This document shows, in pieces, positions 37,574 to 47,116 of a stretch of 64,000 nt of DNA (position 1 is its first letter; each line of letters opens with the position of its first letter). The notes under the pieces were generated by a model. That model searched no databases, had not been told where the DNA came from, and worked only from the letters and a program-made list of their open reading frames with translations. The position numbers were made by a program, and so were the translations under genes. This DNA is from Chitinophagaceae bacterium (GTDB lineage: Bacteria > Bacteroidota > Bacteroidia > Chitinophagales > Chitinophagaceae), in contig JADKJX010000007.1 in NCBI GenBank assembly GCA_016720775.1, positions 248,001 through 312,000 of the forward strand, read 5' to 3'.

Positions 37574-39403
37574 ATGACAAAAAAGGAATTTTATACGGGT
37601 TTGTGTGTATTGGTTTTTATATTATGTGCCGATGGGGCTGCTGCCCAGGAATCCCCCAAACAAACGGATACTTTTTTTCTTGCCAAAAAAAAAGGCATAC
37701 TCGGCAAAATAGGCCGCAGCATTGCAACCAACCCACCAAGCGATTTCCCGAGGAAAGTAGAGAATCCCTTTTTAAAATACAAGGGTAAGGTCATCCGCTC
37801 CATAGAAACCATCCGGCTGGGTTTTGAATACGATTTTGACGACACCACCCGGGTGAAAAATAATTTTGCCACGGCTGTAGGTAAAACATTTCATAAGAAT
37901 ACCAGCGACAATGTGATCCGCAATAATCTTTTTTTTAAAGAAGGACAACAGTTGTATCCATACCTGCTGGCCGACAACGAACGATACCTGCGTGACCTCA
38001 CTTACATACGGGAGGCCCGGATACTGGTTGAATATGCCGAAGGAAGTACCGACTCAGTGGATGTGGTGGTGCTTACCAAAGATGTTTTTTCCATCGGTGC
38101 CAAAGTACTCATCAGCAGTAAAGACCGTGGCAGGGGAGAGATCACGGAAGAAAATTTTTTAGGCAGCGGCACCCGTTTGCAGTTCAGCAGTTATTACGAT
38201 GCGCTGCGTTTTCCCAAAACAGGTGTTGGCGGAGAACTGATCAGGCGAAACATCGGCGGGTCGTTCATCGACTGGGTATCGGGCTACAAAGATTACCGGT
38301 ATTGCTTTACCAGCGATCGCAACCAGGAAACCGTGGTTTATACAAGGATCGAAAAACCGCTTGTTACGCCTTACATACCAAGCGCCGGCGCCCTGGAATG
38401 GTCGTACCAGCGAACGAGAAATGTATATGATACCGATTCGCTCTACCGGAATGATATCAAGTATGCATCTTACAACATTGATGCATGGTATGGATACAGC
38501 TTAGACAGTAAGCGTTCACTCTATGCTAATAAAGAGATACGCCTTCACCGTTTTATAGCTATACGGGGTTTTAAGCAGCACTTCATTAGTGTACCACTAA
38601 AATATAAAACGGTGTACGATTACCGCTTTACTGATTTTACGGGAGTGCTCACATCGCTGAATATCTTTCAGCAGGTATTTTATAAAACCAATTTCATTTA
38701 TGGTTTTGGCCGAAGCGAAGATGTACCCGAAGGTTTTAATGCAGCGCTGACGGCCGGCTATATAAAACAACAGGATAAACACAGGCCCTATGCCGGGCTC
38801 GACATTTCGGTATCTAATATCAGGGACCATGGTTTTTACAGTAACTATACATTCCGGCTGGGCGGTTATTTTTACAGCAGGCGTTTTGAGGATGTTGATA
38901 TATTGTTTTCAGCAGCATATTTCACAAGATTGAACAAAATGGGGCAATCATGGTATAACCGTATGTTTCTTAGCACCGGCATCACGGCCCAGGTAAACCC
39001 GGTACTTAATACGCCCTTGTTTTTGCGGAGCGATTATGGCCTGCCCTATTTTAATAATGGAACTATCAGTGCCGATCTGAGGGTATCGGTAAGAGGAGAA
39101 TCGGTTTTTTATAATACTACCAAGGTACTGGGCTTCCGGTTTGCGCCTTTTGTATTTGTCGATGCAAGCATGTTGAAGCCCACAAAAGAGAATTTGAGCC
39201 AAAGCGACCTGTTCTCGGCCATTGGCGGCGGCATCCGCACCCGTAATGAGAACTTAGTTATTGGAACGGTGGAACTGAGGGGTTACTATTACCCGAGAAT
39301 AAACGGCGATATGCGTAACTGGAAGGTGGAGGTGAACAGCAATATCCGGTTCAAATTCAGGAGCAGTTTTATTAACCGGCCCGATGTGATCAATGTCAAT
39401 TAA
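37574..39403 (+). CDS. outer-membrane protein with Omp85/BamA-like barrel and POTRA-like N-terminus
   Basis: A 609-residue protein with signal peptide CVLVFILCADGAAAQ. After about residue 70 comes a POTRA-like region (YKGKVIRSIETIRLGFE, NDNVIRNNLFFKEGQQL, YIREARILVEY, VVVLTKDVFSIGAKV). The second half consists of amphipathic beta strands with aromatic ends, as in a surface barrel, ending VNSNIRFKFRSSFINRPDVINVN. Terminal residues are less typical of the BamA/TamA C-terminal signature. Likely an Omp85-like transporter or surface-assembly protein; the client is unknown. Confidence 0.75.
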   Translation: MTKKEFYTGLCVLVFILCADGAAAQESPKQTDTFFLAKKKGILGKIGRSIATNPPSDFPRKVENPFLKYKGKVIRSIETIRLGFEYDFDDTTRVKNNFATAVGKTFHKNTSDNVIRNNLFFKEGQQLYPYLLADNERYLRDLTYIREARILVEYAEGSTDSVDVVVLTKDVFSIGAKVLISSKDRGRGEITEENFLGSGTRLQFSSYYDALRFPKTGVGGELIRRNIGGSFIDWVSGYKDYRYCFTSDRNQETVVYTRIEKPLVTPYIPSAGALEWSYQRTRNVYDTDSLYRNDIKYASYNIDAWYGYSLDSKRSLYANKEIRLHRFIAIRGFKQHFISVPLKYKTVYDYRFTDFTGVLTSLNIFQQVFYKTNFIYGFGRSEDVPEGFNAALTAGYIKQQDKHRPYAGLDISVSNIRDHGFYSNYTFRLGGYFYSRRFEDVDILFSAAYFTRLNKMGQSWYNRMFLSTGITAQVNPVLNTPLFLRSDYGLPYFNNGTISADLRVSVRGESVFYNTTKVLGFRFAPFVFVDASMLKPTKENLSQSDLFSAIGGGIRTRNENLVIGTVELRGYYYPRINGDMRNWKVEVNSNIRFKFRSSFINRPDVINVN

Positions 39404-39404
39404 T

Positions 39405-39433
39405 AAAAAGCCATCCGCCGGCAGGCGGATGGC
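39405..39433 (-). terminator. rho-independent terminator on the minus strand
   Basis: GCCATCCGCC (39410-39419), GGCA, GGCGGATGGC (39424-39433) is a perfect 10-bp stem. On the minus strand it is followed by five T (39405-39409), so it would end the small gene at 39456-39614. It may also serve the convergent outer-membrane gene. Confidence 0.75.
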
Positions 39434-39455
39434 ATATCAATAAGGTTCAGGCATC

Positions 39456-39614
39456 TCACATCAGGTCGAGTGCCTTAGCCAGGAAGGTTGTATTGAAAGG
39501 CAGCACCATGGAGCAGTAGGATCCAATGGGCGACCAAAGCACCGCAAAAAAAGCAGCAACAGAAAGTAAGAATAATACCCAGTAAAGGCCGGTTCTCTTT
39601 TTGGTTGTTTCCAT
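39456..39614 (-). CDS. 52-residue single-pass membrane protein
   Basis: ATG at 39612-39614 and TGA at 39456-39458 give a 52-residue protein that starts METTKKRTGLYWVLFLLSVA, with one transmembrane segment, a basic N-terminus and a short external tail with a Cys (SYCSMV). It has its own terminator (39405-39433). A real small gene is likely; function unknown. Confidence 0.6.
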   Translation of the reverse strand: METTKKRTGLYWVLFLLSVAAFFAVLWSPIGSYCSMVLPFNTTFLAKALDLM

Positions 39615-39730
39615 TTTGAATTATTTTTTGCAAATATAAGGGAGAACGCTTTTACCTGTACTTTTTATACAATCGGAAGGCAAATTTTTTCTGCAAACTG
39701 ACGTATATTGCCGGTTCTTAACCCTTTCGG

Positions 39731-42412
39731 ATGATTGTACATTTTTATTTGCGTTATTCCACCAAGTTTGGACAAACCCTGCTTGTTAGTGGAAATGCGG
39801 CTGCTTTGGGAAATAATGATTTATCCAGGGCCTTCCCACTCAAATACCTGAATGAACAGCTTTGGCATGGCAGTATGGAGATAGACCCGGGGAAACAGCA
39901 GGATCCGATAAATTATAAATACATGCTGCATGATGAAAAGGGAGAGGATGTGCTGGAATTTGGCGAAGACCGGATCGCAGACCTGCAAAAAATAAAAGCA
40001 GATAAACTGTTACTTATTGATACCTGGAACCATGCCGGCCAGGTAGAGAATGCCTTCTTCACATCTGCCTTCCAGGATGTTTTACTTAAACAAGGCAAAT
40101 CAAAAACCACATTACAAAAAAAAGAGCCCAGGACCTTTACCCACGAATTCAGGATAAAAGCCCCCGTACTTAGCGACAATGAGATCATCTGCATCAGCGG
40201 TTCGGCAAAGGCATTAAATGATTGGGATAAAGGGAATGTGCTGCCGCTTTTTAAAAAAGGCAACTGGTGGACCATAAACCTGGATCTTTCCGGCGAACAT
40301 TTCCCGCTTGTCTATAAATACGGTGTTTACAATACTGATCAAAAGAAATTCATCCGCTTTGAGGATGGCAATAACCGTACGTTGCTTGCCGAAGAACCGA
40401 ATAAAACAGTGACCATCATTCACGACGGGTTTGCAAAAGTGAACACGGTAAACTGGAAAGGGACCGGCGTTGCCATTCCTGTGTTCAGTTTGCGTAGTAA
40501 GAAGGGTTTTGGTACCGGCGAGTTCACCGACCTGAAACTGCTGGTGGACTGGGCTAAAAAGACCGGTCTTAAAATGATCCAGTTACTGCCGGTGAATGAT
40601 ACCACGGCAACAAATACCTGGAAGGATTCTTATCCGTATTCCGCCATTTCTGCTTTTGCATTGCATCCCATGCTGCTTAACCTGGAGCAGGTGGCAGGCA
40701 AGGAGCATGAAGCGGTCGTAAAATCACTGGCCGCACAGCATAAAAAATTAAATAAACTCACCGAAGTTGATTACGAAGAAGTAGTGCGGCTGAAGAAGGC
40801 AGCTATCCAGGAACTGTATGCATTGAAGAAAGCGGTTTTTAAAGATGATTACGATTACATCACGTTTTATGAACTGAACCGCTACTGGCTGGAACCTTAT
40901 GCGGCCTTCTCTTACCTGCGTGATAAATATAACACGGCTGATTTCAATGCCTGGAAAAGCAATGCTGTTTATGAAGAGCGTGAGATACAAAAGCTGGTAA
41001 GCCCTTCGCAAAAACATTACGACGAGATCGCTGTTCATTACTTCACGCAATATCACCTGCACCTTCAGTTGAAAGCAGCAACTGAGTATGCACACAGCAA
41101 TGGCATCATCATCAAAGGCGATATCCCGATAGGCATTTGCCGCAACAGCGTGGATGCCTGGGTAGAACCGGGATTATACCACATGGATGAACAGGCCGGT
41201 GCGCCACCCGATGCGTTTACCGCAAAGGGGCAGAACTGGGGCTTTCCAACGTATAACTGGGAAGTTATGCAACGGGATAATTTTACCTGGTGGCGGAAAC
41301 GGTTTGAGCAGATGAGCAGTTATTTCGATGCATTCCGTATTGATCATATCCTCGGCTTCTTCCGTATCTGGAGCATACCTGCCCATGCAGTGGAAGGGAT
41401 CATGGCAAAGTTTGTTCCGGCCATACCGGTTTCCATCAATGAGCTGTTTGAAAAGAAGATCGTTTTTGAACGGCATCGCTATACACAGCCTTATGTGACC
41501 GATGCGATACTGTATGATCTTTTTGGCAGCCAGAAAGAAGCCGTTAAGAAAACCTTCTTCAATGGCAATAAGCTGAAAGAAAGTTTCAATACCCAAAGAA
41601 AGGTGGAAGAATATTTCTCAACGAATGATACGTTCAGTAAAGATGTAAAGCATGGCCTGTACGACATCATCAGCAACGTGATCTTTTTTGAAGTGCCGGA
41701 TTCCAACGGGCAGCAGTTTCATTTCCGTATTTCCATGGAAGACACCTATTCTTTCAAACACCTTGATCCGCATTCACAGGCGGAACTGAAAAAACTGTAT
41801 ATAAATTATTTCTACGAGCGGCAGGATGAGATGTGGCGCAAGGAAGCAATGAAAAAACTTCCGGGACTTAAACGGAATACGAATATGCTTGTTTGCGGCG
41901 AAGACCTGGGTATGGTGCCGCACTGTGTGCCGGATGTTATGGAGCAATTGGGTATTTTGAGCCTGGAAATTCAACGCATGCCCAAGAAGACGGGCATTGA
42001 ATTCTTTCATCCCAAGGATGCGCCTTACTTAAGTGTGGTAACGCCATCATCGCACGACATGAGTACCATCCGTGCCTGGTGGGAGGAAGACAGTTTTAAA
42101 ACAAAACGTTTTTATAATCTCCTGCTCAACCACGAAGGCGATGCGCCGGAATATTGTGAACCATGGATCAATAAAGAGATCGTTGTACAGCACCTTTATT
42201 CTCCGGCCATGTGGTGTGTCTTCCAGTTGCAGGACCTGATGGGCATGAACGCTGCCATCCGCCGGGAAGACCCGAGAGAAGAAAGGATCAACAATCCATC
42301 CGAACCGGAACACTACTGGAATTACCGCATGCACATAAACCTGGAAGACCTGTTGAAGAAAACAGCATTCAATGATGAACTGAAGGGTTATGTAGAAGCA
42401 AGTGGCAGGTGA
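39731..42412 (+). CDS. malQ: 4-alpha-glucanotransferase with two N-terminal CBM20 domains
   Basis: An 893-residue GH77 enzyme that transfers alpha-1,4-glucan segments between maltooligosaccharides. Residues 1-110 and 137-235 are two starch-binding CBM20 modules (HFYLRYSTKFGQTLLVSGN, EFRIKAPVLSDNEIICISGS). The catalytic barrel covers 250-890, with VFSLRSKKGFGTGEFTDLK, the nucleophile region FDAFRIDHILGFFRIW, the acid/base VCGEDLGMVP and SSHDMSTIRAWW. This double-CBM20 architecture is usual for Bacteroidota and plant cytosolic forms (DPE2). No signal peptide, so intracellular glycogen or maltodextrin metabolism. Confidence 0.95.
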   Translation: MIVHFYLRYSTKFGQTLLVSGNAAALGNNDLSRAFPLKYLNEQLWHGSMEIDPGKQQDPINYKYMLHDEKGEDVLEFGEDRIADLQKIKADKLLLIDTWNHAGQVENAFFTSAFQDVLLKQGKSKTTLQKKEPRTFTHEFRIKAPVLSDNEIICISGSAKALNDWDKGNVLPLFKKGNWWTINLDLSGEHFPLVYKYGVYNTDQKKFIRFEDGNNRTLLAEEPNKTVTIIHDGFAKVNTVNWKGTGVAIPVFSLRSKKGFGTGEFTDLKLLVDWAKKTGLKMIQLLPVNDTTATNTWKDSYPYSAISAFALHPMLLNLEQVAGKEHEAVVKSLAAQHKKLNKLTEVDYEEVVRLKKAAIQELYALKKAVFKDDYDYITFYELNRYWLEPYAAFSYLRDKYNTADFNAWKSNAVYEEREIQKLVSPSQKHYDEIAVHYFTQYHLHLQLKAATEYAHSNGIIIKGDIPIGICRNSVDAWVEPGLYHMDEQAGAPPDAFTAKGQNWGFPTYNWEVMQRDNFTWWRKRFEQMSSYFDAFRIDHILGFFRIWSIPAHAVEGIMAKFVPAIPVSINELFEKKIVFERHRYTQPYVTDAILYDLFGSQKEAVKKTFFNGNKLKESFNTQRKVEEYFSTNDTFSKDVKHGLYDIISNVIFFEVPDSNGQQFHFRISMEDTYSFKHLDPHSQAELKKLYINYFYERQDEMWRKEAMKKLPGLKRNTNMLVCGEDLGMVPHCVPDVMEQLGILSLEIQRMPKKTGIEFFHPKDAPYLSVVTPSSHDMSTIRAWWEEDSFKTKRFYNLLLNHEGDAPEYCEPWINKEIVVQHLYSPAMWCVFQLQDLMGMNAAIRREDPREERINNPSEPEHYWNYRMHINLEDLLKKTAFNDELKGYVEASGR

Positions 42413-42427
42413 TGCAATACCTGATAC

Positions 42428-43444
42428 ATGAAAGTAAAACACAAAATATTCAACCTTCCCTTCCGGTACCCATTCAGTATTTCAAAAGGAACAAAAACAC
42501 ATCAGCCAACATTTGTAGTGGAACTTGAATTCATGGGCATTCGGGGTTATGGCGAATCACCGGCCATCAGCTATTACAACATCCCTGTTGAGAAAATGGC
42601 TGCAGACCTGGAAGCAAAAAAAGTATTGGTGGAAAAATTCGCCTTCTCCGATCCCGAACGTTACTGGCATTACCTGCATCATCTTTTTCCTGCAAACCCA
42701 TTTTTGGTTTGTGCATTGGATATGGCCGGCTGGGATCTTTATGGTAAACTGAAAAGAAAACAATTGCATGCCCTTTGGAATTTAGATACCAGCAAAGCAC
42801 CATTAACTGACTATACCATCGGTATTGACAGCCTGGAAAAAATGGTTGCCAAGCTGAAAGAAAAACCCTGGCCCATCTACAAAATAAAAGTGGGCGTGGA
42901 TCATGATATTGAAATGGTAGCTGAGCTGCGCAAACATACCGATGCTGTTTTACGGGTAGATGCCAATGCAGGCTGGACACTGGAACAGGCTTTGCAAAAA
43001 ATACCCATGCTGAAAGAACTGGGCGTGGAGTTGGTGGAGCAACCGCTTGCCAAAGATGATTGGGAAGGCATGAAGGTTTTGTATGAAACATCTCCGTTGC
43101 CCCTGTTTGCAGATGAAGCCTGTGTATTTGAAAACGACGTGGAGAAATGTCATCAGCATTTTCACGGCATAAATATTAAATTAACCAAGTGCAGCGGCAT
43201 TACGCCTGCAAGAAGAATGATAACCAAAGCAAGAGAACTGGGCATGCAGGTAATGGTTGGTTGTATGAATGAAAGCTCTGTCGGTACTGCTGCCATTGCG
43301 CAACTGGCGCCGCTGCTTGACCATGTTGATATGGATGGTCCGCTGTTGCTTGCAGAAGATGTTGCAGAAGGAGTAAAATTTGAATACGGGAAACTCATTT
43401 ATACCGAGAGACCGGGGCTGGGTATCAGCATTCCGGTTTTCTGA
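42428..43444 (+). CDS. dipeptide epimerase (L-Ala-D/L-Glu type), enolase superfamily
   Basis: A 338-residue enolase-superfamily protein. The cap domain is N-terminal; the barrel contains the base YKIKVGVD, the metal ligands in RVDANAGW, VEQPL and FADEAC, and the second lysine in INIKLTKCSGI. The group epimerises Ala-Glu and related dipeptides, for example from peptidoglycan recycling; the exact substrate is not predictable. The gap to malQ is 15 bp, so they are probably cotranscribed, although unrelated in function. Confidence 0.85.
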   Translation: MKVKHKIFNLPFRYPFSISKGTKTHQPTFVVELEFMGIRGYGESPAISYYNIPVEKMAADLEAKKVLVEKFAFSDPERYWHYLHHLFPANPFLVCALDMAGWDLYGKLKRKQLHALWNLDTSKAPLTDYTIGIDSLEKMVAKLKEKPWPIYKIKVGVDHDIEMVAELRKHTDAVLRVDANAGWTLEQALQKIPMLKELGVELVEQPLAKDDWEGMKVLYETSPLPLFADEACVFENDVEKCHQHFHGINIKLTKCSGITPARRMITKARELGMQVMVGCMNESSVGTAAIAQLAPLLDHVDMDGPLLLAEDVAEGVKFEYGKLIYTERPGLGISIPVF

Positions 43445-43452
43445 AAATTAAA

Positions 43453-43486
43453 AAACCTACAAAGCCTTTGCAGACCTTATAGGTTT
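43453..43486. repeat. imperfect palindrome of the AAACCTA...TAGGTTT family
   Basis: AAACCTACAAAGCCTTTGC followed by AGACCTTATAGGTTT (43472-43486). The right half matches the arm at 12925-12941. It follows the epimerase stop and may be a weak terminator. Confidence 0.5.
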
Positions 43487-43518
43487 CGGGGTTTTAAGTA
43501 TAATGATATCAGAAAGTA

Positions 43519-43836
43519 TTAATTAAGGCCCTGCACCTGCATGAAAACATAAGGATTGAGGGAATGTTCTTTGTCTTTCCGTATCCTGCCTTCGCAGAAT
43601 TCAAGATCGATGTAGGTGTTGCCATCAAGGATCTCCCAGAGGTCTGCTTTGTTATCTTTCGAAAAGCATTCGGGCAGCATCTCTGTTGCCAGGCCATCCC
43701 AGCAGGCTTCGATCAGTTGTTCTTTTTTTGAATGCCAATCCCTCGCTGAAATCCGGTTCACCTTTTGAAGCTGCTTCGAAAAGAACTTGGTGTTTACCAT
43801 GAGCAAAAGCTCGGTTTGATTGTTCTCGTTGTTCAT
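43519..43836 (-). CDS. protein of unknown function
   Basis: A 105-residue soluble protein, rich in Glu, Asn and Trp (ARDWHSKKEQLIEACWDGL, KADLWEILDGNTYIDLEFCEGR). No recognised domain. No close partner. The 305-base gap up to the fasciclin gene holds only a terminator (44077-44104) and no other frame that I trust. Confidence 0.6.
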   Translation of the reverse strand: MNNENNQTELLLMVNTKFFSKQLQKVNRISARDWHSKKEQLIEACWDGLATEMLPECFSKDNKADLWEILDGNTYIDLEFCEGRIRKDKEHSLNPYVFMQVQGLN

Positions 43837-44076
43837 AAAATAGATTTTAGTGTTTTAAAACAGAATATGGATTGAATAGGAAAAAACTATAACGTTCGAA
43901 ATGTGAAGTTAAGTGTGGCCCCCGGGGGAAATTGTAGAGTTAGTTCATTTTGGAGGTAGTAATTATGCTATGACAGCGGCCAGGCGGGGGCCTTAGTAGT
44001 TGAAGATCATTGGGTAATTAAAATGAACGGGTGGAAGGAACCCGCCAGGGAATAGCATATTTTCTAAAGGGGTTCT

Positions 44077-44104
44077 AAAAAAAGGAGCAACAAAAGTTGC
44101 TCCT
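44077..44104 (-). terminator. rho-independent terminator of the fasciclin gene
   Basis: On the minus strand AGGAGCAAC-TTTT-GTTGCTCCT (44083-44091 and 44096-44104) is a perfect 9-bp stem followed by seven T. It lies 38 bases after the stop of the fasciclin gene. Confidence 0.9.
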
Positions 44105-44141
44105 GCATTATAATTCTAAACCTTAAAAAACAAAAACTGAA

Positions 44142-44696
44142 TTATTTTTTTGGCATCAAAACAGCATCAATCACATGCACCACACCATTACTGCCAATTA
44201 AATCAGCAGAAGTAACATTGGCTCCATTGATCATTACCTTGCCGTCTTTGATAGATACAGTAAGTTCTTCGCCTTGTAATGTTTTTACTTTCTGCCCGTC
44301 TTTCAGGTCGGCAGCTTTGACGGCACCAGCTACAACATGGTAAGTTAAAATACCGGTGAGTTTGGATTTGTTCTCAGGCTTTAATAAACCCTCTACCGTT
44401 CCGGCGGATAAAGCCGAGAAGGCGGCATTAGTCGGGGCAAATACAGTAAACGGGCCAGCACCTTTCAATGTTTCAACCAGTCCTGCCGCAGTTACCGCAG
44501 CTACAAGCGTAGTATGATCGGTTGAACCGATTGCTATATCAACTACGTCTTTTGGGGCCGGAGCAACTGCTTTTACTTCTTCTTTAATGACTTCCGGAGC
44601 TGCTTCCGCCTCTTTTTTTTCACCGGTATTACAGGCAGTTAACGCAAATGTGCTGAATGCGGCGATTGCAATCATTGAGAAAATTTTCTTTTTCAT
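44142..44696 (-). CDS. fasciclin (FAS1) domain lipoprotein
   Basis: A 184-residue protein (from MKKKIFSM; an ATG two codons earlier is possible) with a lipoprotein signal ending FALTAC. After an Ala/Glu/Pro-rich spacer comes one FAS1 domain: TTLVAAVTAAGLVETLKGAG, FTVFAPTNAAFSAL, LTYHVVAGAVKAADL and NGVVHVIDAVLMP. FAS1 domains mediate adhesion; here probably on the cell envelope. The terminator at 44077-44104 is strong. Confidence 0.93.
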   Translation of the reverse strand: MKKKIFSMIAIAAFSTFALTACNTGEKKEAEAAPEVIKEEVKAVAPAPKDVVDIAIGSTDHTTLVAAVTAAGLVETLKGAGPFTVFAPTNAAFSALSAGTVEGLLKPENKSKLTGILTYHVVAGAVKAADLKDGQKVKTLQGEELTVSIKDGKVMINGANVTSADLIGSNGVVHVIDAVLMPKK

Positions 44697-44827
44697 AATC
44701 ATATATTTTGTGTTTCAGAAACAACACAAACCAGCAGTAAATGTTTGCTGGAGGATATGAAAAAGATTTATTTTTTTCTGCCGTTTAAACTTTTTACATA
44801 AGCTTTCTGCTTGGTTAAACAAAATCA

Positions 44828-45121
44828 TCAGTTTGCGCCAGCAAGGAATATTTCCACCCGGTCGCTTGTATCAGCCGTTTTCACCCATTCCCGGATGATA
44901 TCACTATCGATGGCTTCATACACATCCATTTTTGACCTTGTAGCCGACAGTTCTTTAAAAGGAACCAGCATCAGGTAATGCGGATCTACATATTCCAGGT
45001 GATGATCCAGCGTGTAACCCTGTACCTGCAGATATTTATATCCTTTTTGCTGTAATTTATTCAACGCCTCACAAGTGAGGGGCCTGTGGTTCAGAAAATT
45101 GTTCTTCATTTCATTCGTCAT
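44828..45121 (-). CDS. small protein of unknown function
   Basis: A 97-residue soluble protein, starting at MTNEMKNN (or at the second Met). Segments LQQKGYKYLQVQGYTLDHHLEYVDPHYLMLVPF and SDIIREWVKTADTSDRVEIFL suggest an alpha/beta fold. No family recognised. The 190 bases beyond it hold no further gene. Confidence 0.6.
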   Translation of the reverse strand: MTNEMKNNFLNHRPLTCEALNKLQQKGYKYLQVQGYTLDHHLEYVDPHYLMLVPFKELSATRSKMDVYEAIDSDIIREWVKTADTSDRVEIFLAGAN

Positions 45122-45312
45122 AAAAATACTTTTCTTTATAACAAATTTTGGGAAATAAAGTTTCAGGACTGGGAATGAAAATATTATCCTGATATACTTC
45201 CCCGGGTTAAAGAATTCGTAATTCTCTCTTGTTACTTAGTATTAAAAAAAAGGGGTTAAGTCAGGAAGAGGAAAGGTTAAAATTTTATTTAACCCGCTAA
45301 ACGGTTTGGAAT

Positions 45313-46134
45313 CTAGTAAGCATATTTATAGAAATCACACCAGTCCTCATCGCAAAGCAATTTTTGATAGAGCGGATGCTTCAGCACTTCAATGTAATCC
45401 ATTTCTTTTCCATCCACTATAATTTTCCGGTAGATCAACCGTATGCCATGGCTGTAATCGACCCACCAGTTTATGTGGCCGGTGTATAAGGGTTGAATCG
45501 GTTTGCCATCCGGCTTATGCCATCCGTAAATGGCTTCCCGGACTGGCTTTGCATCTCTTGAAATTTTTCCGGAGATCACTACGTCTTTTTTAATACCGGC
45601 TATCAATCCCTTTCTTCCTTTTCGCTGTCCTTCAATGATCAGGTGATGCTGCCACATGGTTACGCTGCTGTCACGAAAGGCATACATAGGTACCGGTTCT
45701 AATTTTACCGTTGCCTGTTCATAAATAAGATCAACCATTTTACGGGTAGGAAGAAAACAATGGAAACTGTCTGCGATCCGTTGCGCTGCCATGGGCGTTA
45801 AGGGAATCCTGGCCCAGTCTGCATCCGTGCCTATGGCGAGATAATCAGGCGAAACATAAAACACCGCCCTGTGAACAATACCCATGCTGTCTTTTATTTC
45901 AGAACTTACGGGAATGAATTTTTGCAGGAAGGAAGGAATGTTTCCCCCCAGTATTTCCTGCACCGCCAGCGAATCCCGTGCTGCCCATTTCCATGCTGCA
46001 ACGGTTTTAAAGAATTCAGTTCCTGTTGTTCTTTGTACTGACGTGGAAGGAATATTCAGAAAGAATTTTTTCCCGCTGCTGCATGAAGCAATGGATAAAA
46101 CAAGCCATAGTGCTATGAGATACTTTTTAATCAC
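45313..46134 (-). CDS. lipoprotein of unknown function, last gene of an overlapping trio
   Basis: A 273-residue lipoprotein with signal IALWLVLSIASC. The mature part is beta-rich with paired strands (FYVSPDYLAIGTDADWARIPLTPMAAQ, VTMWQHHLIIEGQRKGRKG, ISRDAKPVREAIYGWHKPDG, HINWWVDYSHGIRL) and ends in a Trp/Cys-rich tail. No family recognised with confidence. It overlaps the hydrolase-like gene by 8 bp, so the two are translationally coupled, and it may act with it in the periplasm. Confidence 0.7.
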   Translation of the reverse strand: MIKKYLIALWLVLSIASCSSGKKFFLNIPSTSVQRTTGTEFFKTVAAWKWAARDSLAVQEILGGNIPSFLQKFIPVSSEIKDSMGIVHRAVFYVSPDYLAIGTDADWARIPLTPMAAQRIADSFHCFLPTRKMVDLIYEQATVKLEPVPMYAFRDSSVTMWQHHLIIEGQRKGRKGLIAGIKKDVVISGKISRDAKPVREAIYGWHKPDGKPIQPLYTGHINWWVDYSHGIRLIYRKIIVDGKEMDYIEVLKHPLYQKLLCDEDWCDFYKYAY

Positions 46135-47116
46135 TTATATATTTTTCATAAACCCGTTCGCCAAAATAAGTAAAGTGTTTTTTCTTATCAAACTTAGTAG
46201 CGGAAAGAAGCGATAAGATAAATCCATTCCTCGCCACCTGTTCGGTATGATAGATCAGCCCACCCGGGTTTTCTTTCAGGATGATCTTGATTCTTCCTCC
46301 CAAAGCAGCATGACTGATAAATGCTGTATCAGCAGTTGTAGTAAAATCAAAGGAAGAAGAAAAATTCCGTTGCATAAGCCGGCTGCGGTACCAGGTGCCT
46401 CCGGTGGCGCTTACCAGTGGCTTCCCGTTATAGATCACGATGCTGTCATTGTAGGCAAGTACCAATAATTTATTTGTCTTGCTATGCTGCAGCCAAGTCA
46501 CCAGTTTATCTTTATGCCTGCTTTCTTCGTATCCGTAATCACTGTCAAGAAATGCGATCCGTTCTACATTGGATGGGATATTTTCAACAGCATCAAGATA
46601 ACCAAAAATGAAACTACCGCCTCCGCTGTGGCTGTTCAATATTATTTTGGGGGCATAGTCTTTAAAAAGATCCGTGATACTGTCAACCATCTTTTTTATC
46701 AGGTTCAATGAATCAGGCGTGCTGCGTTTCCAGGCGGGCCAGCTTTTTTGTACGGCCATCATATATGCGACGATGTAGTTGTTCTTTTTATCAAGATCTC
46801 TCACGTACCTGGTTTGTGCGGCTATGTGCTGGATATCGTAGTGCCAGTCGTCGCCTGCTTTCATCTTTTTCCCTTTTGTCCACTCAATGCTGTTGCCGTT
46901 TGGTAGCGCAAAAATCACGACAAACGTTTTTCTTTTTACCTTAAGTTGAAGCGGTGCATTAATATAGATGGTAACATTGTGCCAGTCTTTTATGGTCAAT
47001 TCCTGTTCATTAAATACAGTTGCTGCTGTAAAGCCCGGCAATGCCTGGCCCCGGGAGGAAAATACCGCAGCCGGTAAAAAGAGTGATAGAAGGAATCGTT
47101 GCTTAGGGAATGGCAT
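46127..47116 (-). CDS. exported alpha/beta-hydrolase-like protein
   Basis: A 329-residue protein with signal peptide LLSLFLPAAVFSSRGQ. The motif IILNSHSGGGSFIFGYL is a serine nucleophile elbow, followed by ERIAFLDSDYGY and the late ISHAALGGRIKI, in the order of an alpha/beta hydrolase; the His of the triad is less certain. The N-terminal region TIYINAPLQLKVKRKTFVV fits the same fold. The substrate is unknown. It overlaps its neighbours on both sides (8 bp and 14 bp). Confidence 0.75.
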   Translation of the reverse strand: MPFPKQRFLLSLFLPAAVFSSRGQALPGFTAATVFNEQELTIKDWHNVTIYINAPLQLKVKRKTFVVIFALPNGNSIEWTKGKKMKAGDDWHYDIQHIAAQTRYVRDLDKKNNYIVAYMMAVQKSWPAWKRSTPDSLNLIKKMVDSITDLFKDYAPKIILNSHSGGGSFIFGYLDAVENIPSNVERIAFLDSDYGYEESRHKDKLVTWLQHSKTNKLLVLAYNDSIVIYNGKPLVSATGGTWYRSRLMQRNFSSSFDFTTTADTAFISHAALGGRIKIILKENPGGLIYHTEQVARNGFILSLLSATKFDKKKHFTYFGERVYEKYISD

